DNA of 64,000 bases from Prosthecobacter algae (GTDB taxonomy: Bacteria; Verrucomicrobiota; Verrucomicrobiia; Verrucomicrobiales; Verrucomicrobiaceae), in contig NZ_BAABIA010000002.1 of the NCBI RefSeq assembly GCF_039542385.1, positions 186,001 through 250,000 of the forward strand, in the 5' to 3' direction. A program made the translations under genes and the position numbers. This document shows positions 8,416-18,700 of this stretch, in pieces (within the stretch, counting starts at the first letter, position 1; the number at the start of each line of letters is the position of its first letter). The notes below the pieces were generated by a model. The model was not told the DNA's origin. It saw only the letters and a program-made list of their open reading frames with translations, and ran no database searches.

Positions 8416-9630
8416 TTATTCGTGGCGCAGGGCTTCGATAGGATCAAGCTTCGCCGCGCGGCGGGCGGGGGTAAAGCCGAACAGCACCCCGACAGCGGTC
8501 GAGAAGAAAAAGGCCACGAGATTGATCTGCGGATCAAAAACAAACGTCACCTGGATGAGCTGAGCCAGCCCGAAGCACAGGGCAAAGGCCGTGAGAATAC
8601 CGACAAGGCCACCGATGGAGGAAAGCGTGATGGCCTCCACTAGGAACTGCAGCAGCACCTCCCTGGCCCGGGCACCGATGGCCAGACGAATGCCAATCTC
8701 CCGCGTGCGCTCCGTCACCGAGACCAGCATGATGTTCATGATGCCGATACCGCCTACCAACAAGCTCACACCGGCGACGGCGGCGAGGAGGGTGGTCATC
8801 ATGCGAGTCGAGGCACTCAACGTCTCCGCGATCTGGCGGGTATCAAAGACATTAAAGTTATCCTCCTGGTTAGGCTGCAAGTTACGCCGCTGGCGCATGA
8901 GAGAAGAAATGTCATCAATGAGAACTTCGCTGTTTGATCCTTCCTCAGCTGAGATGGTTATCTGGCTCACTTCACGTGACGAAGTTTTCCCCGTTAGACG
9001 CCGCTGAAGGGTGGTGAGCGGTACGATGATGGTATCATCCTGGTCCCCCATGCCGGATTGACCTTTGCTGGCCAGCACCCCAATGATCTCACAGGAGGCC
9101 TTGCCCAGGCGGATCTTCATCCCCACGGGATTTTGATTGCCAAAAAGATTGGTCTTCACCGTGTTGCCGATGACGCAGACTGCCTTACCCGCTTTGTAGT
9201 CAGCCTCGTTAAAAAGGCGGCCATCTCCCAGGGTCCATTTATTGATGTAAAAATAAGGTGGCGTCGTTCCCGTAACCGAAGTCATACGCGCATTTTGCAG
9301 ATACACCGTACTCATGGAGGAGCTGCTGACAGGGGCAATCGCCGCGATGTTAGGCACCTGATCTTCGATGGCTTGCACATCCTTTTGGGTAAACTGAGGC
9401 ACCCCGGCGGAGGCGGATCTGGGGCCGAAGCCCATCCCTGGGCGCAGGACGAGAAGGTTACTCCCCAGATTGGAAATCTGATTTTTCACCGCCTGCGTGG
9501 TGGCCTGCCCGAGCGTGACCATGGTGATGACGGCAGCCACCCCGATGATGACACCTAGCACGGTCAAAAACGCCCGCATGAGATTGCGGCGAATTTCGCG
9601 CAGGGCGATGGAGAAGGCATTCCAGAGCAT
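8416..9630 (-). CDS. MacB-type ABC transporter permease (FtsX family)
   Basis: A 404-residue inner-membrane permease of a tripartite exporter. TM1 lies at about 18-40 (MRAFLTVLGVIIGVAAVITM), then a large periplasmic domain, then three C-terminal helices beginning near LLAAVAGVSLLVGGIGIMNI, followed by the MacB signature SVTERTREIGIRLAIGAR. The frame stays open 32 codons further upstream, but that stretch overlaps the ATPase gene and is not MacB-like. I therefore start at the ATG at 9630 (MLWNAFSIALREIRRN), ten bases after the ATPase stop. Unlike E. coli MacB, the ATPase is a separate protein here. Substrate unknown; macrolides, peptides or lipids are all possible for the family. Confidence 0.92.
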   Translation of the reverse strand: MLWNAFSIALREIRRNLMRAFLTVLGVIIGVAAVITMVTLGQATTQAVKNQISNLGSNLLVLRPGMGFGPRSASAGVPQFTQKDVQAIEDQVPNIAAIAPVSSSSMSTVYLQNARMTSVTGTTPPYFYINKWTLGDGRLFNEADYKAGKAVCVIGNTVKTNLFGNQNPVGMKIRLGKASCEIIGVLASKGQSGMGDQDDTIIVPLTTLQRRLTGKTSSREVSQITISAEEGSNSEVLIDDISSLMRQRRNLQPNQEDNFNVFDTRQIAETLSASTRMMTTLLAAVAGVSLLVGGIGIMNIMLVSVTERTREIGIRLAIGARAREVLLQFLVEAITLSSIGGLVGILTAFALCFGLAQLIQVTFVFDPQINLVAFFFSTAVGVLFGFTPARRAAKLDPIEALRHE

Positions 9631-9640
9631 GATCGTGAGG

Positions 9641-10345
9641 TTAAGATTTCGTGCGGATGTCTGACTCGATAAGGCCATCTTTGACCCGCACGATTCGTTT
9701 GGCGTGTGTAGCCACTTCATCCTCATGGGTCACCATGAGCACGGTGATGCCCCGGTCTTCATTCAGCCGGGTCAGTAGCTCCATGATTTCATCCGTGGTG
9801 CGTGTGTCCAGGTTCCCCGTCGGTTCATCGGCAAACAGGGTGCTAGGACGGGTAACGATGGCGCGGGCAATGGCGACACGCTGCTGCTGCCCGCCGGAAA
9901 GCTCCGCCGGCGTGTTGCGCATCTTGTTAGGCAAACCCACGGAAACCAGGGCCTCCTGAGCACGCTCACGACGCTCTTTTTTGGACATGCCGCGATAGAC
10001 GAGGGGCAGCTCCACATTTTCCAAGGAACTGGTGCGGGCCAAAAGATTAAACCCCTGGAAGATAAAGCCCAGGGCATGACGCCGCAGCAAAGAGCGCTGA
10101 TCTGAATTCAGGTTTTCCACCGCAATATCTTGGTAGAGATAGTTGCCAGAGGTGGGGGTATCCAGGCAACCCAGGAGATTCATCAAGGTGGATTTGCCAG
10201 AGCCACTGGGACCCATGACGGCCACAAATTCACCTTTGTTGATTTGCAGATCCACACCGCGCAGCGCCTGGAAAGCGGCGTCACCTTGACCGTAAGTTTT
10301 GGTCAAACGGCGAAGTTGAATCAGGCTGGTGGCAGAGGCACTCAT
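9641..10345 (-). CDS. ABC transporter ATP-binding protein, MacB/LolD type
   Basis: A 234-residue cytoplasmic ATPase. Walker A is GPSGSGKST at 45-53, the Q-loop is in FIFQGFNLL, the signature is LSGGQQQRVAIARA from 149, and Walker B is LFADEPTGNLD at 170-180. The last motif is typical of the MacB/LolD/FtsE subfamily. Its ATG overlaps the stop of the MacA-like gene by four bases, and the permease follows ten bases after its own stop, so it powers that permease. The length is that of a free-standing nucleotide-binding domain. Confidence 0.95.
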   Translation of the reverse strand: MSASATSLIQLRRLTKTYGQGDAAFQALRGVDLQINKGEFVAVMGPSGSGKSTLMNLLGCLDTPTSGNYLYQDIAVENLNSDQRSLLRRHALGFIFQGFNLLARTSSLENVELPLVYRGMSKKERRERAQEALVSVGLPNKMRNTPAELSGGQQQRVAIARAIVTRPSTLFADEPTGNLDTRTTDEIMELLTRLNEDRGITVLMVTHEDEVATHAKRIVRVKDGLIESDIRTKS

Positions 10346-11670
10346 GGAGTCACAGGATTGGCGCGAGTGATGACCGGAAGACCTTCGGTGACACCTTCAC
10401 CCGTGATTTCGGTGTGGCGTCCATCGGTGAGCCCGGTCTTTACAGTTACGGGCTGAGGCCGCCCACCCTTAAGGATCCAAATGCGGGCCTGACCGGGAAC
10501 TTTTTTGGGCACGGGTTCCTGGCTCTCAGCCCCCCCTGGCCCGCCTCCACCACCCGAGCGGCGAGTCGGTCTAGGAATGAGACTTTGCACAAAAGATTTC
10601 TTCGCCTCCCCCCCCTTCGGGCTGTCCGAGGATGATTCGGGGCTAAAACGCAACGCCGCATTGGAAACGATGAGCACCTCCTTGCTTTCTGCCACATTGA
10701 TGTCCGCAGTCGCCGTCATGCCCGGCCGCAGACTGAGGTCCGTATTGGTCACTTCCAACTCGGCCTCATAGGTGACTACATTGTCTGTCACGGCGGAGCC
10801 AAAGGCGACCTTCGTCACGGTGGCATTGTAGGAACGATCCGGCCAGGCATCCACGGTAAAGTTGGCTTTTTGGCCTTTGGCAACGCGTCCGATATCCGCC
10901 TCAGCGACGGCAACTTTCAGTTTCATGTGCTCCAAGTTCTCTGCGATGACAAAAAGCTCTGGAGCGGTGAAACTGGCAGCCACGGTCTGGCCGGGTTCCA
11001 GACTCCGCGTGAGAACAATGCCCTCAATGGGTGAGCGCAAAATCGCATTTTGCTGATCGCTTTCATTGGCTCTCAGTTCAGCCTCAGACTGTTCCACGGC
11101 GGCCTTAGCACTGCCGAGGTCTGCTTGTGCACGTGCCACAGCGGCGGTGGCGGTGACCATGTCCGCCTTGGATGGTGTTCTGCCCCCGCTGAGTTTGTGC
11201 AGTTCTTCGAGACGCGAGAGGCTGGCCTCGTTTTCTTTCAGGGTGGCCTCCACCTGCTTAACTTTGGCTTTGGCAGAATTCACCGCCGCGCGACTGCTGT
11301 CCGTATCCTGGTCCAAACGGCGGATGATGATCTTCGCCAGAGGCTGGTCTTTCTTCACGCGGTCATTGGTGTCTACATAAACCTCATCCGTCGTGCCGGA
11401 AAGCACACTACCAATGGTCACTTCATTGGTCGGCTCCAGATTGCCCGTGGCTGTGATGGTGAGACCGATATCCCCACGAGCGAGAGGTTCCGTCACGTAA
11501 AGGGGAGGTGGGGCGGCAGGCTCGTGAGTTTGAGCCCAAAGAAAATAAGCAGCGTAGGCGATGGCGGCAGATCCGGCGATCCAGGCCATCCAGCCTAGCC
11601 AACTGCGCTTCTTCTTGCTGCCGATCAGCTCGCTTAAATCAACGGGGGGGGTGGCTGATTGTGATTCCAT
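10342..11670 (-). CDS. MacA-like periplasmic adaptor (membrane fusion protein)
   Basis: Bridges the inner-membrane ABC permease and the outer-membrane TolC-like channel. From the ATG at 11670 it has 442 residues: a short cytoplasmic tail, one membrane helix at about 22-42, a biotinyl-lipoyl-like half (GDIGLTITATGNLEPTNEVTIG), a long coiled coil (about 110-200, rich in AKAKVKQVEATLKENEASLS) and a beta-barrel half. The frame is open 26 codons further, into the region before the TolC stop; MESQSATPPVDL is the more natural start. A Gly/Ser-rich insert (RRSGGGGGPGGAESQ) near residue 375 is unusual and probably an exposed loop. It overlaps the ATPase gene by four bases. Confidence 0.93.
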   Translation of the reverse strand: MESQSATPPVDLSELIGSKKKRSWLGWMAWIAGSAAIAYAAYFLWAQTHEPAAPPPLYVTEPLARGDIGLTITATGNLEPTNEVTIGSVLSGTTDEVYVDTNDRVKKDQPLAKIIIRRLDQDTDSSRAAVNSAKAKVKQVEATLKENEASLSRLEELHKLSGGRTPSKADMVTATAAVARAQADLGSAKAAVEQSEAELRANESDQQNAILRSPIEGIVLTRSLEPGQTVAASFTAPELFVIAENLEHMKLKVAVAEADIGRVAKGQKANFTVDAWPDRSYNATVTKVAFGSAVTDNVVTYEAELEVTNTDLSLRPGMTATADINVAESKEVLIVSNAALRFSPESSSDSPKGGEAKKSFVQSLIPRPTRRSGGGGGPGGAESQEPVPKKVPGQARIWILKGGRPQPVTVKTGLTDGRHTEITGEGVTEGLPVITRANPVTP

Positions 11671-11692
11671 AATGAGGGGGGATGAAATGAAA

Positions 11693-13108
11693 CTAACCCT
11701 GGCGCGACCAGCCGCCGCCGAGGGCTTTGTAGAGCTGTATGTGGGCACTGGCGCGATCTCCCTGGGTGAGGGTTTGCTGCTCTTCCAGGCTCAAAAGCGT
11801 GCGTTGTGCGTCTAGCACTTGCAGGAGATCGATTTGCCCGGCTTCATAACTCTGCGCGGCCAGGGTGGCTGCCTCTTTGGCAGAGGTCACCGCGCCATCC
11901 AGCGTGCGTAGCCGCTCGCTGCTACGGCTCACGGCGATGAGGGCATTCTCCACTTCAGACAAGGCCTGCAGCACGGTGGACTCATAAGCGATGAGCGCCT
12001 GCTTTTCCTGGGCACTCTGGACATTGATGGTCTGCCGAATGCGCCCCGCATTGAAGATGGGGGCAGAGAGATTTCCCAGCAGGCTCGCAGCGGCGACTTC
12101 AGGAGAGAGCAGACTGCCCGCCTTCAGAGCATCGACGCCCAAAGAGCCGCTGAGAGTGAAGGTGGGGTAGCGCTCCTTTTCGGCCGATTTCGTGCGTGCC
12201 ACGGCGGCCTCCACACCACGCTCCGCCGCACGCACATCTGGCCGCTGGCGCAGCGTGTCTGCAGGGATGCCCAGAGCCAGAACGGCTGCAGGCACGGGTA
12301 CGCGGCGGGGTGGAGCCAGTAGGGCATTGAGCGCGCCGGGGGTCTTGCCAGACAGCAAGGCGAGGCGGTTTTGAGTCTGCTCGATCGTCTGCTTCAAGCT
12401 GGGCAGGGTGGCGCGTGCCTGCTCCAGGGTACTGGCGGCCTGTTGGGTTTCAAAGGTGGTGCTTTCGCCTGCCTGCTCACGCCAGCGGGTGATCTGGACG
12501 GTATCCCCACGGGTGGAGAGATTTCGTTGATACACTTCCAGTTGGGCCTGGGCGGTGCGGAGGTCCACATAAGCCTCGGCCACTTCGGCGGCTAAAGTCA
12601 CCTGGGCAGCGTGGTAGTTTTCAGTCGCCTGGGCGAGGTCTGCGGAGGCCGCGTTGACGTTTTGACGCAGCTTACCAAATAGATCTACCTCCCAACTCAT
12701 GTCCACACTGGCACTGTAGCTTTCACTCGTGGAAAGGCCCGTCAGCTTGCTATCACTGCGTTCGCCACGGCCTGTGCTGCCAGTAGTGATCGAGGGGAAA
12801 AGCGTGGCTTTTTCCACCCCACGCCGGGCCCGCGATTCGTCGATCCGTGCTAAGGCTGTGCGCACATCAGGGCTGGACTGCAAAGCCTGAGCAAGCACTT
12901 GATTAAGGATTGGATCATTCAACTTACGCCACCACTGTGTCAGGCCTGCGGTATCCAGTGGAACCACACCAGATTTTTTTCCCTTCCATGCGGCAGGGAT
13001 AGCGAGGTCACTCTCATGCCGTGAAACGGAAGTGCAGCCCCCCATCAGCACTGCTAGAGCCAATCCAGTCAGGCCGATGAGGGGGCGGGGGGGGTTGGTG
13101 ATTTTCAT
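11693..13108 (-). CDS. Outer-membrane efflux lipoprotein, TolC/NodT family
   Basis: First gene of the leftward efflux operon. From the ATG at 13108 it has 471 residues. A lipoprotein signal runs to the lipobox LMGGC (Cys 25), followed by the two repeated outer-membrane-efflux halves, visible in LAQALQSSPDVRTALARIDE and again in LALGIPADTLRQRPDVRAAE. This is the NodT-type lipoprotein variant of TolC, which forms the outer channel for MacAB-like and RND pumps. The frame extends 16 codons further upstream (MSEECADGSRPL) without signal-like features, so the inner start is preferred. The adaptor gene begins 22 bases after its stop. Confidence 0.93.
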   Translation of the reverse strand: MKITNPPRPLIGLTGLALAVLMGGCTSVSRHESDLAIPAAWKGKKSGVVPLDTAGLTQWWRKLNDPILNQVLAQALQSSPDVRTALARIDESRARRGVEKATLFPSITTGSTGRGERSDSKLTGLSTSESYSASVDMSWEVDLFGKLRQNVNAASADLAQATENYHAAQVTLAAEVAEAYVDLRTAQAQLEVYQRNLSTRGDTVQITRWREQAGESTTFETQQAASTLEQARATLPSLKQTIEQTQNRLALLSGKTPGALNALLAPPRRVPVPAAVLALGIPADTLRQRPDVRAAERGVEAAVARTKSAEKERYPTFTLSGSLGVDALKAGSLLSPEVAAASLLGNLSAPIFNAGRIRQTINVQSAQEKQALIAYESTVLQALSEVENALIAVSRSSERLRTLDGAVTSAKEAATLAAQSYEAGQIDLLQVLDAQRTLLSLEEQQTLTQGDRASAHIQLYKALGGGWSRQG

Positions 13109-13373
13109 GAAACGCTGGGTCAGAGGTCTGCTCCCGTCCGCACATTCCTCCGACAACCTTTAGAAAAGGTTAAGGCACACAAAAAAAATGAGAGAAAGAT
13201 ACCGAACCCCTTTCTCATGCGTGAGTCAGGGGACGAGAGATCGTTATTTCCTGGCGCAATGAATCGGATCTCTAGGGCTGATCGGCTCCATGATCCCGCC
13301 TTAAAGACGACACGAGATGAGACGAAATAACCTCAATGCTTTGAATGCCGAGGGGCTTAGCAGCCACATTTCA
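13109..13373. other. Intergenic region upstream of the efflux operon
   Basis: This 265-bp stretch must hold the promoter for the leftward six-gene efflux operon and the end of the small cupin gene. I see an eight-A run (13182-13189), a short dyad CTCA-TGCG-TGAG inside CCCC...GGGG flanks (about 13205-13230), and a loose AGAGATC/GATCTCT inverted repeat (about 13237-13274). Any could be a response-regulator site; none fits a consensus I can name. No gene is supported here. Confidence 0.4.
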
Positions 13374-13664
13374 TCAGGCAGCTTTGGGTTTCAGCAGCAA
13401 CATCACATCCGCCTCGCTTGTGGTCAGAAGTCGCAGGGGGCTGGCATGGGGTACTTCCACCTGATCCCCCGCCTGCAACTGATGCATACTACCAGCGATG
13501 CGCGCACTGGCCTCCCCGAACGTGAGGATGACGGTAGCATCCTGGGGAAAACAGGCCTCAAAGGAGAGGCAGCCAGATTTCAGGCCCAACAGATGTGCCT
13601 GTACACAGTCGTTCTGGAACAGGCAGCGGTGGGCGTGGTCGCCAAAATCAAGGGTCCGTCTCAT
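13374..13664 (-). CDS. Small cupin-like protein of unknown function
   Basis: A 96-residue frame from the ATG at 13664. The pattern from about residue 43 (DATVILTFGEASARIAGSMH, then a turn LQAGDQVEVPHASPLRLLTT, then EADVMLLLKP) has the alternating strands and the G(D)xxxxP-like turn of a small cupin barrel. The usual metal-binding His/Glu set is not clearly present, so it may be a non-metal cupin. It lies 78 bp after the GntP permease on the same strand and could be co-transcribed. A competing 134-codon frame on the opposite strand has no recognisable features. No specific function is proposed. Confidence 0.55.
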   Translation of the reverse strand: MRRTLDFGDHAHRCLFQNDCVQAHLLGLKSGCLSFEACFPQDATVILTFGEASARIAGSMHQLQAGDQVEVPHASPLRLLTTSEADVMLLLKPKAA

Positions 13665-13742
13665 GCGCCGGACATCGCTCTTTCTTGCGCTGGATGCTGT
13701 GGCGCAAATGCCCGGCTTTGATGGTGAAATGATGCCCTATTA

Positions 13743-15113
13743 TTAAAAGACCATGTCCAGACCCCAGGCGACAAATAGACCGGTGATGCCCACCAGTGTT
13801 TCCGTCACCGTCCAAGTGCGTAGGGTCTGGCCCACGGTCATGCCGAGAGTCTCCTTCACGATCCAGAAACCAGCATCGTTGAGATGCGAAAGGAAAAGAG
13901 AGCCACAGCCGATACCAACGACGACGAGCTCAGGGTTCACATTCGGGTTGCCGATGACCAAGGGAGCCACCAGACCACTAGCAGCCGTGATGGCCACTGT
14001 GGCAGACCCAGTCGCCACACGCACGAGGGCGGCACAGACCCAGCCAAAAACAAGCGGCGGCAGATGCGCTGCCGAGGCCATCTGGCCGATGGCATCCGCC
14101 GCGCCACAATCCCTGAGCACGCGATTGAAACCACCCCCACCACCGACAACGAGCAAGGTCATGCCCACGGCTGCGATGGCTTTTTCACCGATCTTGAGCG
14201 CCTCGGTTTTGCTGAAGCGAAAGACGATGCCCGCAAAGATCACCGAGATGCCGAGAGCCAAGGTGGGATTTCCAATCACCGTGGTGACACCTCTCACGGG
14301 ATGATCTTTGGTAAAGAAAAGCTCGGCAATCGTCTGGCTGAGCAGCAGTAAGATGGGCAGAGCCAAAACGGCGCTGGTGATAAAAAGGGAAGGCTTTGCA
14401 CGCGCTGCCAAAATAGGGTCCACGGGAGGAGGCTCGGGTGTCTCCACATGCACGTGTTTCACGGCCCAGCGAGCAAAGATAGGCCCCGAGATGGCGGCCA
14501 CAGGAACGGCCGCGAGTAAGCCCCACAGGAGCACTTTGCCGAGATCTGCGCCCAGGGCATCCAGCGCCACGACGGGTCCAGGATGCGGAGGCATGACGCC
14601 ATGCATGATGGACAGCACCGCCAGCATGGGAATGGCTAGCTTTAAAAAGGGTTCCTTCGTCTCGCGTGCTAAGGTCACCAGGATGGGCACCAGCATCACC
14701 AAACCCACGGCGAACCAAGTGGTGAGGCCGATGCAAAGGGCGAGCACCATCAGACACCAATGGACGCGCTTCGGGCCAAAAAGACGGATCAATTCCTTCG
14801 CCAATACTTCTGCCCCACCTGAGGCCGCCAGAAGGCCGCCGAGGATGGTCCCCAGACCCAGAACACCTGCAATGCCACCCAGCGTGGCACCCATGCCGTC
14901 CTGAAAGGAAGTCATCGCCTTGGCAGGCCCCATGCCGGAGCCGAGACCGATCACCAAGCCTGCCATCAGGAGGGCCAAGAAGGCATTCATGCGCAGCCAT
15001 GCGATGAGAACAATCAGCACCGCGACGGCGCCAGCAGAGAGATACAGCAGGTGGATGGATTCAGGAGTCACAGCGAAAAAAGACAGAAAGACAGAAACGC
15101 GCCAGATGGTCAA
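13743..15113 (-). CDS. GntP-family permease (gluconate/organic acid:H+ symporter)
   Basis: An integral inner-membrane transporter of 456 residues with at least 12 hydrophobic segments. GntP-family features include a glycine-rich first half (GLVIGLGSGMGPAKAMTSF), the motif MHGVMPPHPGPVVA near residue 165 and a second-half repeat HLNDAGFWIVKE. Family members import gluconate or related hydroxy acids with protons; the substrate cannot be fixed here because no kinase or dehydratase gene is nearby. The longest frame begins with TTG at 15113, whose TTGA overlaps the stop of the GNAT gene, suggesting coupling. A GTG at 15071 is the alternative start. Confidence 0.9.
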   Translation of the reverse strand: MTIWRVSVFLSFFAVTPESIHLLYLSAGAVAVLIVLIAWLRMNAFLALLMAGLVIGLGSGMGPAKAMTSFQDGMGATLGGIAGVLGLGTILGGLLAASGGAEVLAKELIRLFGPKRVHWCLMVLALCIGLTTWFAVGLVMLVPILVTLARETKEPFLKLAIPMLAVLSIMHGVMPPHPGPVVALDALGADLGKVLLWGLLAAVPVAAISGPIFARWAVKHVHVETPEPPPVDPILAARAKPSLFITSAVLALPILLLLSQTIAELFFTKDHPVRGVTTVIGNPTLALGISVIFAGIVFRFSKTEALKIGEKAIAAVGMTLLVVGGGGGFNRVLRDCGAADAIGQMASAAHLPPLVFGWVCAALVRVATGSATVAITAASGLVAPLVIGNPNVNPELVVVGIGCGSLFLSHLNDAGFWIVKETLGMTVGQTLRTWTVTETLVGITGLFVAWGLDMVF

Positions 15114-15727
15114 TCCTTCAGCACGTTTTCCTCATTCATCCAGGCCCGCACCTGAGTCAAACGAGCCCGCAAGCTGCTGCCTGCCGAGTTATCCTCCAGC
15201 AAAGATTCGTCCAATACCAACGTGGTGAGCCAGTGGCGCGGGGCCTCCTGCTCCGTAGCCCCGAGCGCATCCCACCAAGCACGCATGGCGACGTTTTCAT
15301 GCAGCACATGCCCCACCAAACGCGTGATGCCAAGACTGACCGCATGCTCCCAAAGCACAGCCAGCAACAAAGTAGCCACGCCACGTCCCTGGAATTCATC
15401 GGCCACGGTAAAGGAAACTTCGGCGGCGGTGGCATCCTCTTTCAATCGCCAAAAGGAGGCCCCGCCCACGCCGGGGATGTCATCGCGAGTCTGGTGCCGA
15501 GCCACCCAGGCGACATGGTCTTTCTGATCAGGCGAGCAGATCTCCTCAATAAGGCGGGGGTTTAATTCGCGAACGCGCGTCCAAAAACGAAAGTACCGAG
15601 ACTCCGGCGAAAGACGACGAAAGGCCTCCGTGATGAAATCACGATCCTCTGGCCGGATGGAACGCACACACAGGGGTGTGCCATCCGCCAGGGAAAAGCT
15701 GAGTTCGCGCTCGGGGTCAAAGGCCAT
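15110..15727 (-). CDS. GNAT-family N-acetyltransferase
   Basis: A 205-residue acyl-CoA-dependent acetyltransferase. Residues 20-50 (VRSIRPEDRDFITEAFRRLS, PESRYFRFW) resemble the GNAT module of Pat/AcuA-like protein acetyltransferases. The acetyl-CoA loop appears as VADEFQGRGVATLLLAVLWE, a Q/RxxGxG/A motif, near residue 110. Here GNAT is free-standing rather than fused to an acyl-CoA synthetase domain. The start has an AGGA eight bases upstream, one of the few Shine-Dalgarno-like motifs in the window. The stop overlaps the TTG start of the GntP permease. The substrate, protein lysine or small amine, is undetermined. Confidence 0.88.
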   Translation of the reverse strand: MAFDPERELSFSLADGTPLCVRSIRPEDRDFITEAFRRLSPESRYFRFWTRVRELNPRLIEEICSPDQKDHVAWVARHQTRDDIPGVGGASFWRLKEDATAAEVSFTVADEFQGRGVATLLLAVLWEHAVSLGITRLVGHVLHENVAMRAWWDALGATEQEAPRHWLTTLVLDESLLEDNSAGSSLRARLTQVRAWMNEENVLKD

Positions 15728-15781
15728 GCATCATCCTGTCCCACAGGAAAGGATTTCTCAAGATGATGCAAGACAGGATCG

Positions 15782-18700
15782 CTACTTACCAGACGCCCAT
15801 TTCACGGCATTCGTCAGCAGTTTCTGGAAAGCCTCCATGTCATGAACACGTTGGTCATGCCCCAGCGCAATGCCCACCACTTTCGCCGTCGGATGCTTCG
15901 TGATCCAGATGCTAGGATGCGGTTTGTTGAATTTGTTGCTGGGGCTGGTCTCTGCCAGCACTTCGATGGCAGCGGTGCCTGCGGGGATTTTCTCAGGCTC
16001 CGCATTCATGTAATACAATTCGTCCTCCACCGTAAAGCTGGCGGGCACTCCTTCCATGATGGGGTGTTCCTTTACCGTCTTCACTTCGAAAGGATGAATC
16101 TTGTCGTGCCCCCGTGAGCCACCTCCGACGATCTGCGCGTTCAATTCAGGCCAGCCCGTGAAACCATACCACGTGCCGGGGTGCAGCATGATGATGCCCT
16201 TCCCTGCGGCGGCAAAGTCCATGAGGGCTTTGCGATAAGCCGCTGTATCAAAGAACTTCCGGTTCACACTGACGACAGCCACGTCCGCCTGGGGCAGCTC
16301 GCTGGCGGCCTGATCCCGATCTTCCGTGTAGTGGACGCTATAGCCGGCGGTCTTCAACGTGGCCACATCCGTGCTGCCGAAGAAGGTGGCGAAGTTGTGT
16401 GAGGAGCCTCCGCCAATGACCAGGACCTTGGTCTTGCCCGCTTCCCACTGGGGAGGAGTGGCAGGGACGAGGGGACCATCACCTTTACCGCCTTCTTTGG
16501 GTTCCATTTGAGCGTTGTCTTTACGGCCACCTGAGGCATTCGCAGGCGCGGGGCCTTTGCCCTCGATGTCTGCCGTAATGGCGACGATGACAGGCGCGGT
16601 GGGATTGCGTTCGGGGCTCTCCAGGAGGAGCGTTTTAGCCACGCCTTTTTTGGTGAGGTCCATGGAGATCAAACGCATCTGCTGTCCTTGGGTGATGCCT
16701 TCCACAAAGTTAGACCCCGGCACTTCCACATTCCGAACATAGTCAGAAAAATGGACGCCATTGAGGAAGGTGAATTCCTCTTTCTCACCACTGTCGTAGA
16801 TCACCGTGGCTTTGAGCACAGGCACCTCATTCTTCACAGCGGGGAAACCCCACCCGGCGATGCCGCTGAGCAACTGGAGACGTTTGGTTGCGACATGAAT
16901 GGGCACCTCCACCTTGGCTGGGAACGTCGCACTCTGACTCTTGGGTGGGCCACCTTTCAGCACGATGAGGTTCGCTCCCGTGGCGCTTTTCGCGGCATCT
17001 TGGATGAAGAAAGGCACCTGATTCACCTGCACATTGCCCAGCTTCGCCAGGCGCACCTGCCCCTGATTGGCTGCCGGCCCTGCAAAGACCCCTTCGCGGC
17101 TATCGGCGGTATAAGCCTCAGCGAGGTTTAAGATGCGATAGTGCTTGGACGCATCGCCACAGATAAAGGCGAGGATGTCACGCAAAGCCTCCGGCCCCAA
17201 GGCATCCAGACCCTCCGGCATCAAACTCCGGCGGGTGTTTTCGCGCTTATCAATTTCTGCCTTGGCGACCTCGCGTTTGCCCACCTGCGTGGCCAGAGTC
17301 ACGGTAGCGGTGTTTTCGCTGGTGATCACGCCTTGGAGGGCTTCGCCCTTTTTCGTGGTGATGTTGAAGGCCCAGAAACTGGGGTCCACTTCACGGTTTG
17401 GATCCACGATGTGAATCAGCAATTCCGCCGGGCCATGAGCGCCCATGCCATCCAGCGGCGGACCCACGGCCACGCCAATGTCTCCTAGCTTGTGACACAC
17501 CGCGCAGGCGGCGCTGAAGAGCATCTTGCCATTGGCCACATTACCCGGCTTTTCCACCTCGGGGATCAGCTTGGCGATGATCGCATCCTTCGCGGTGTTG
17601 TTGATTTTAAACAATTCGTTAGCCGTGCGGGCGATCGGCTTGTTCGGGTGCGACCGCAGACGAGCGACATCGCCCGGAGCAAAGAGAGCCCGATCCAACT
17701 GGCCCTCTTTGACAGCGGCCAGCAGAGCACTGGTAGCATCGGCACGTTTAAGGATGGCTTCGAAGGCTTTATTTTGGAGCCCCGCTTTGAGGCGGCTCAT
17801 TGCAGGCACCAGGTCAAGCACCTGCCCGCTATCATCCATGGCAGCGATGATGGCAGATTGCAGCGCTTCGGGAGAGTCAGGAGCGGCTAAAGCTTGGACG
17901 ACAGAACCGCTGGCCTCGCCACCGACAGAAATGAGTGCCTTGGCAGCATTGATGCGTGCCTCAACAGGTGCAGCCTTGTCAGACAGCGTCGTGGTGAATT
18001 GACCGAGTTGAGCTTTCACCTCTGCGGCCAGCGCCCTGTCTTTGTCCCATTTCGTGATCAATGGCAACGTAGCGGCGGCAAGCGAAGGTTGGGCGAGGAG
18101 CTTATTCAGCGAAGCTGTAAGCTCTGGGGTAAACTTAGGAGCTTCATTGACCTGCTGGGAGATGCCACGCAGGAGAGTAATTTTCAAAGCATCCACAGCG
18201 GAGTCAGTAGAGGCACATGCAGTGATGAGTTGGGCAGCGCCCGCAGGCAAAGAAGAAGGCAGTAGCGCGGCTACAAAAGAATCTAGCTTACCTGCCAGCG
18301 GACTGATCAAAGCAGCCTCGACACAGAACTGTGCCTGCGAACCACAGGCCGCGATGATGGCCGAACGAGTCCAGTCATCTTGAGCGCCAGCGAAGTCTTT
18401 GAGCACTTGCTGGCGGCCAGTGTCACTCTGCACAGCCTGTTGAGCGGCCTCGTAGGTTTTCAGGGCAGCACTGCCCTGGGTGCCATTCGAGTTTGTCGAA
18501 ACGTGGGCAGCGACTTGCTTCGCCTGCTTGTGCTGAACTTTCCAGATACGGCCATAATAGTGGTCGCGGTCAGGACGCACAGCGGCATTGGCCGGGCCGT
18601 GTGTGGGGCCACGGGTGTCATTGTGAATGATGGCTTGGTTGCAGAAGTCCACCACGTAGAGCGCACCATCCGGACCGACACGGACCTCGATGGGGCGGAA

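Noticed and set aside
13317-13721. 134-codon plus-strand frame opposite the small cupin-like gene
   Set aside because: No recognisable pattern, whereas the minus strand shows a cupin-like strand order; not certain, but the better choice.
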